NCBI RefSeq assembly: GCF_001427905.1
Contig: NZ_LMEF01000012.1
Coordinates: 125,886 to 189,885 of the forward strand
DNA: 64,000 nt
Direction of reading: 5' to 3'
Source: Flavobacterium sp. Root420
GTDB taxonomy: Bacteria > Bacteroidota > Bacteroidia > Flavobacteriales > Flavobacteriaceae
The position numbers and the translations under genes were made by a program. Each line of letters starts with the position of its first letter. Within the stretch, counting starts at the first letter, position 1. A model generated the notes under the pieces. It made no database searches, was not told where the DNA came from, and saw only the letters and a program-made list of their open reading frames with translations. This document shows, piece by piece, positions 63,586-64,000 of this stretch.

Positions 63586-64000
63586 ATGAAAAACCTAGGA
63601 ATTAAAATCTCGCTTTACCTCAATTATTTTGTCTTTGCTATTTTATTAAACAGCGTAGGAATTGTGATTTTAAAATCACAGAGAAATTATGGCGTAGACG
63701 AAGTTCAGGCGAGCATTCTGGAAGCTTTTAAAGACATGCCAATTGCCATTGTTTCTTTTTTTATCGCTTCTTTTTTACCAAGAATTGGCTATAGAAAATC
63801 GATGCTTATAGGCCTGGGTTTAGTTACTGTGGCTTGTATTTCTATGTATTTTGGAAATTCTTTTGACAATGCTAAAATTCTCTTTGCAACCGTTGGGGTT
63901 TCCTTTGCTTTGATCAAAGTTTCGGTTTATTCGCTGATAGGAACCGTGACCGAAACCAAAAAAGAGCACAATGCTTTAATGAGTAGTATTGAGGGATTTT
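63586..64000 (+). CDS. Major facilitator superfamily transporter, N-terminal part (runs off window)
   Basis: 138 codons from the ATG at 63586 are open to the window edge. They encode four hydrophobic segments. An RIGYRKS motif after the second helix is the MFS loop 2-3 signature (G-x-x-x-D/R-R-x-G-R/K-like), and an acidic EAFKDMP lies near the second helix. It follows the SusC-like receptor by 106 bases on the same strand and would move the imported sugar across the inner membrane. Substrate unknown. Confidence 0.8.
   Translation, partial: MKNLGIKISLYLNYFVFAILLNSVGIVILKSQRNYGVDEVQASILEAFKDMPIAIVSFFIASFLPRIGYRKSMLIGLGLVTVACISMYFGNSFDNAKILFATVGVSFALIKVSVYSLIGTVTETKKEHNALMSSIEGF

Noticed and set aside
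1..64000. tRNA and rRNA genes, riboswitches and a replication origin
   Set aside because: I inspected the intergenic gaps by eye and saw no cloverleaf, conserved rRNA segment, riboswitch-like leader or DnaA-box cluster; a covariance scan was not possible.

Overview
The window is AT-rich chromosomal DNA from a Flavobacteriia member, most likely a Flavobacterium species. The support is: TAnnTTTG-type -7 promoter elements, C-terminal type IX secretion sorting domains, lipoprotein signals followed by acidic residues, a Flavobacterium-type L-threonine dehydrogenase, an odhA/odhB pair, and a complete nuoA-N operon with the short, catalytic-domain-less NuoG of this group. No rRNA, tRNA, CRISPR array, phage or insertion-sequence transposase was seen.

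Layout. 1-3.5 kb: the tail of an unidentified gene, a tandem pair of distantly paralogous secreted proteins, and a decayed outer-membrane-protein fragment. 3.5-8.6 kb: a fibronectin-III lipoprotein next to a giant leucine-rich-repeat T9SS cargo protein made of three homologous modules. 8.9-12.5 kb: a subtilisin-like protease and an M1 metallopeptidase. 12.5-20.5 kb: a DUF418 membrane protein, L-threonine dehydrogenase, a small lipoprotein overlapping mfd, an ACT-like protein and YraN. 20.6-26.5 kb: LD-carboxypeptidase, a frameshifted endonuclease/exonuclease/phosphatase-family gene, 3-hydroxyanthranilate dioxygenase, a class II cyclic-nucleotide phosphodiesterase and an ALDH7-type dehydrogenase. 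26.5-29.4 kb: a T9SS-exported PL1-type pectate lyase with a candidate operator upstream. 29.9-44.3 kb: a BI-1 family protein and the nuo operon. 44.5-48.6 kb: cold-shock protein, aspS, a TlpA-like thioredoxin and a MORN-type protein. 48.6-53.7 kb: a siderophore/iron uptake operon (TonB receptor, two small membrane proteins, PepSY reductase-like protein) with Fur-box-like sites at its promoter. 53.9-58 kb: odhB-odhA. 58-64 kb: an outer-membrane protein, two unknown genes, then a LacI regulator divergent from a SusC-like receptor followed by an MFS transporter that runs off the window. Two palindromic operators 21 bp apart lie in the divergent gap.

The most unusual feature is a dense set of short palindromic intergenic repeats: at least seven sequence families, several with two copies here. 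In two families the copies differ by paired changes that keep the hairpin (23551-23630 versus 37134-37211, and 20558-20600 versus 48790-48845). Three of them fill the only large gaps in the otherwise tightly packed nuo operon, one pair brackets a single small gene, and one sits at the 3' end of the frameshifted nuclease-family gene and extends its reading frame.

Functionally the window combines respiration and central metabolism (NADH dehydrogenase, 2-oxoglutarate dehydrogenase) with polymer degradation and surface secretion (pectate lyase, LRR protein, proteases), iron acquisition and a sugar-type uptake locus, as expected for a free-living, polymer-degrading flavobacterium.
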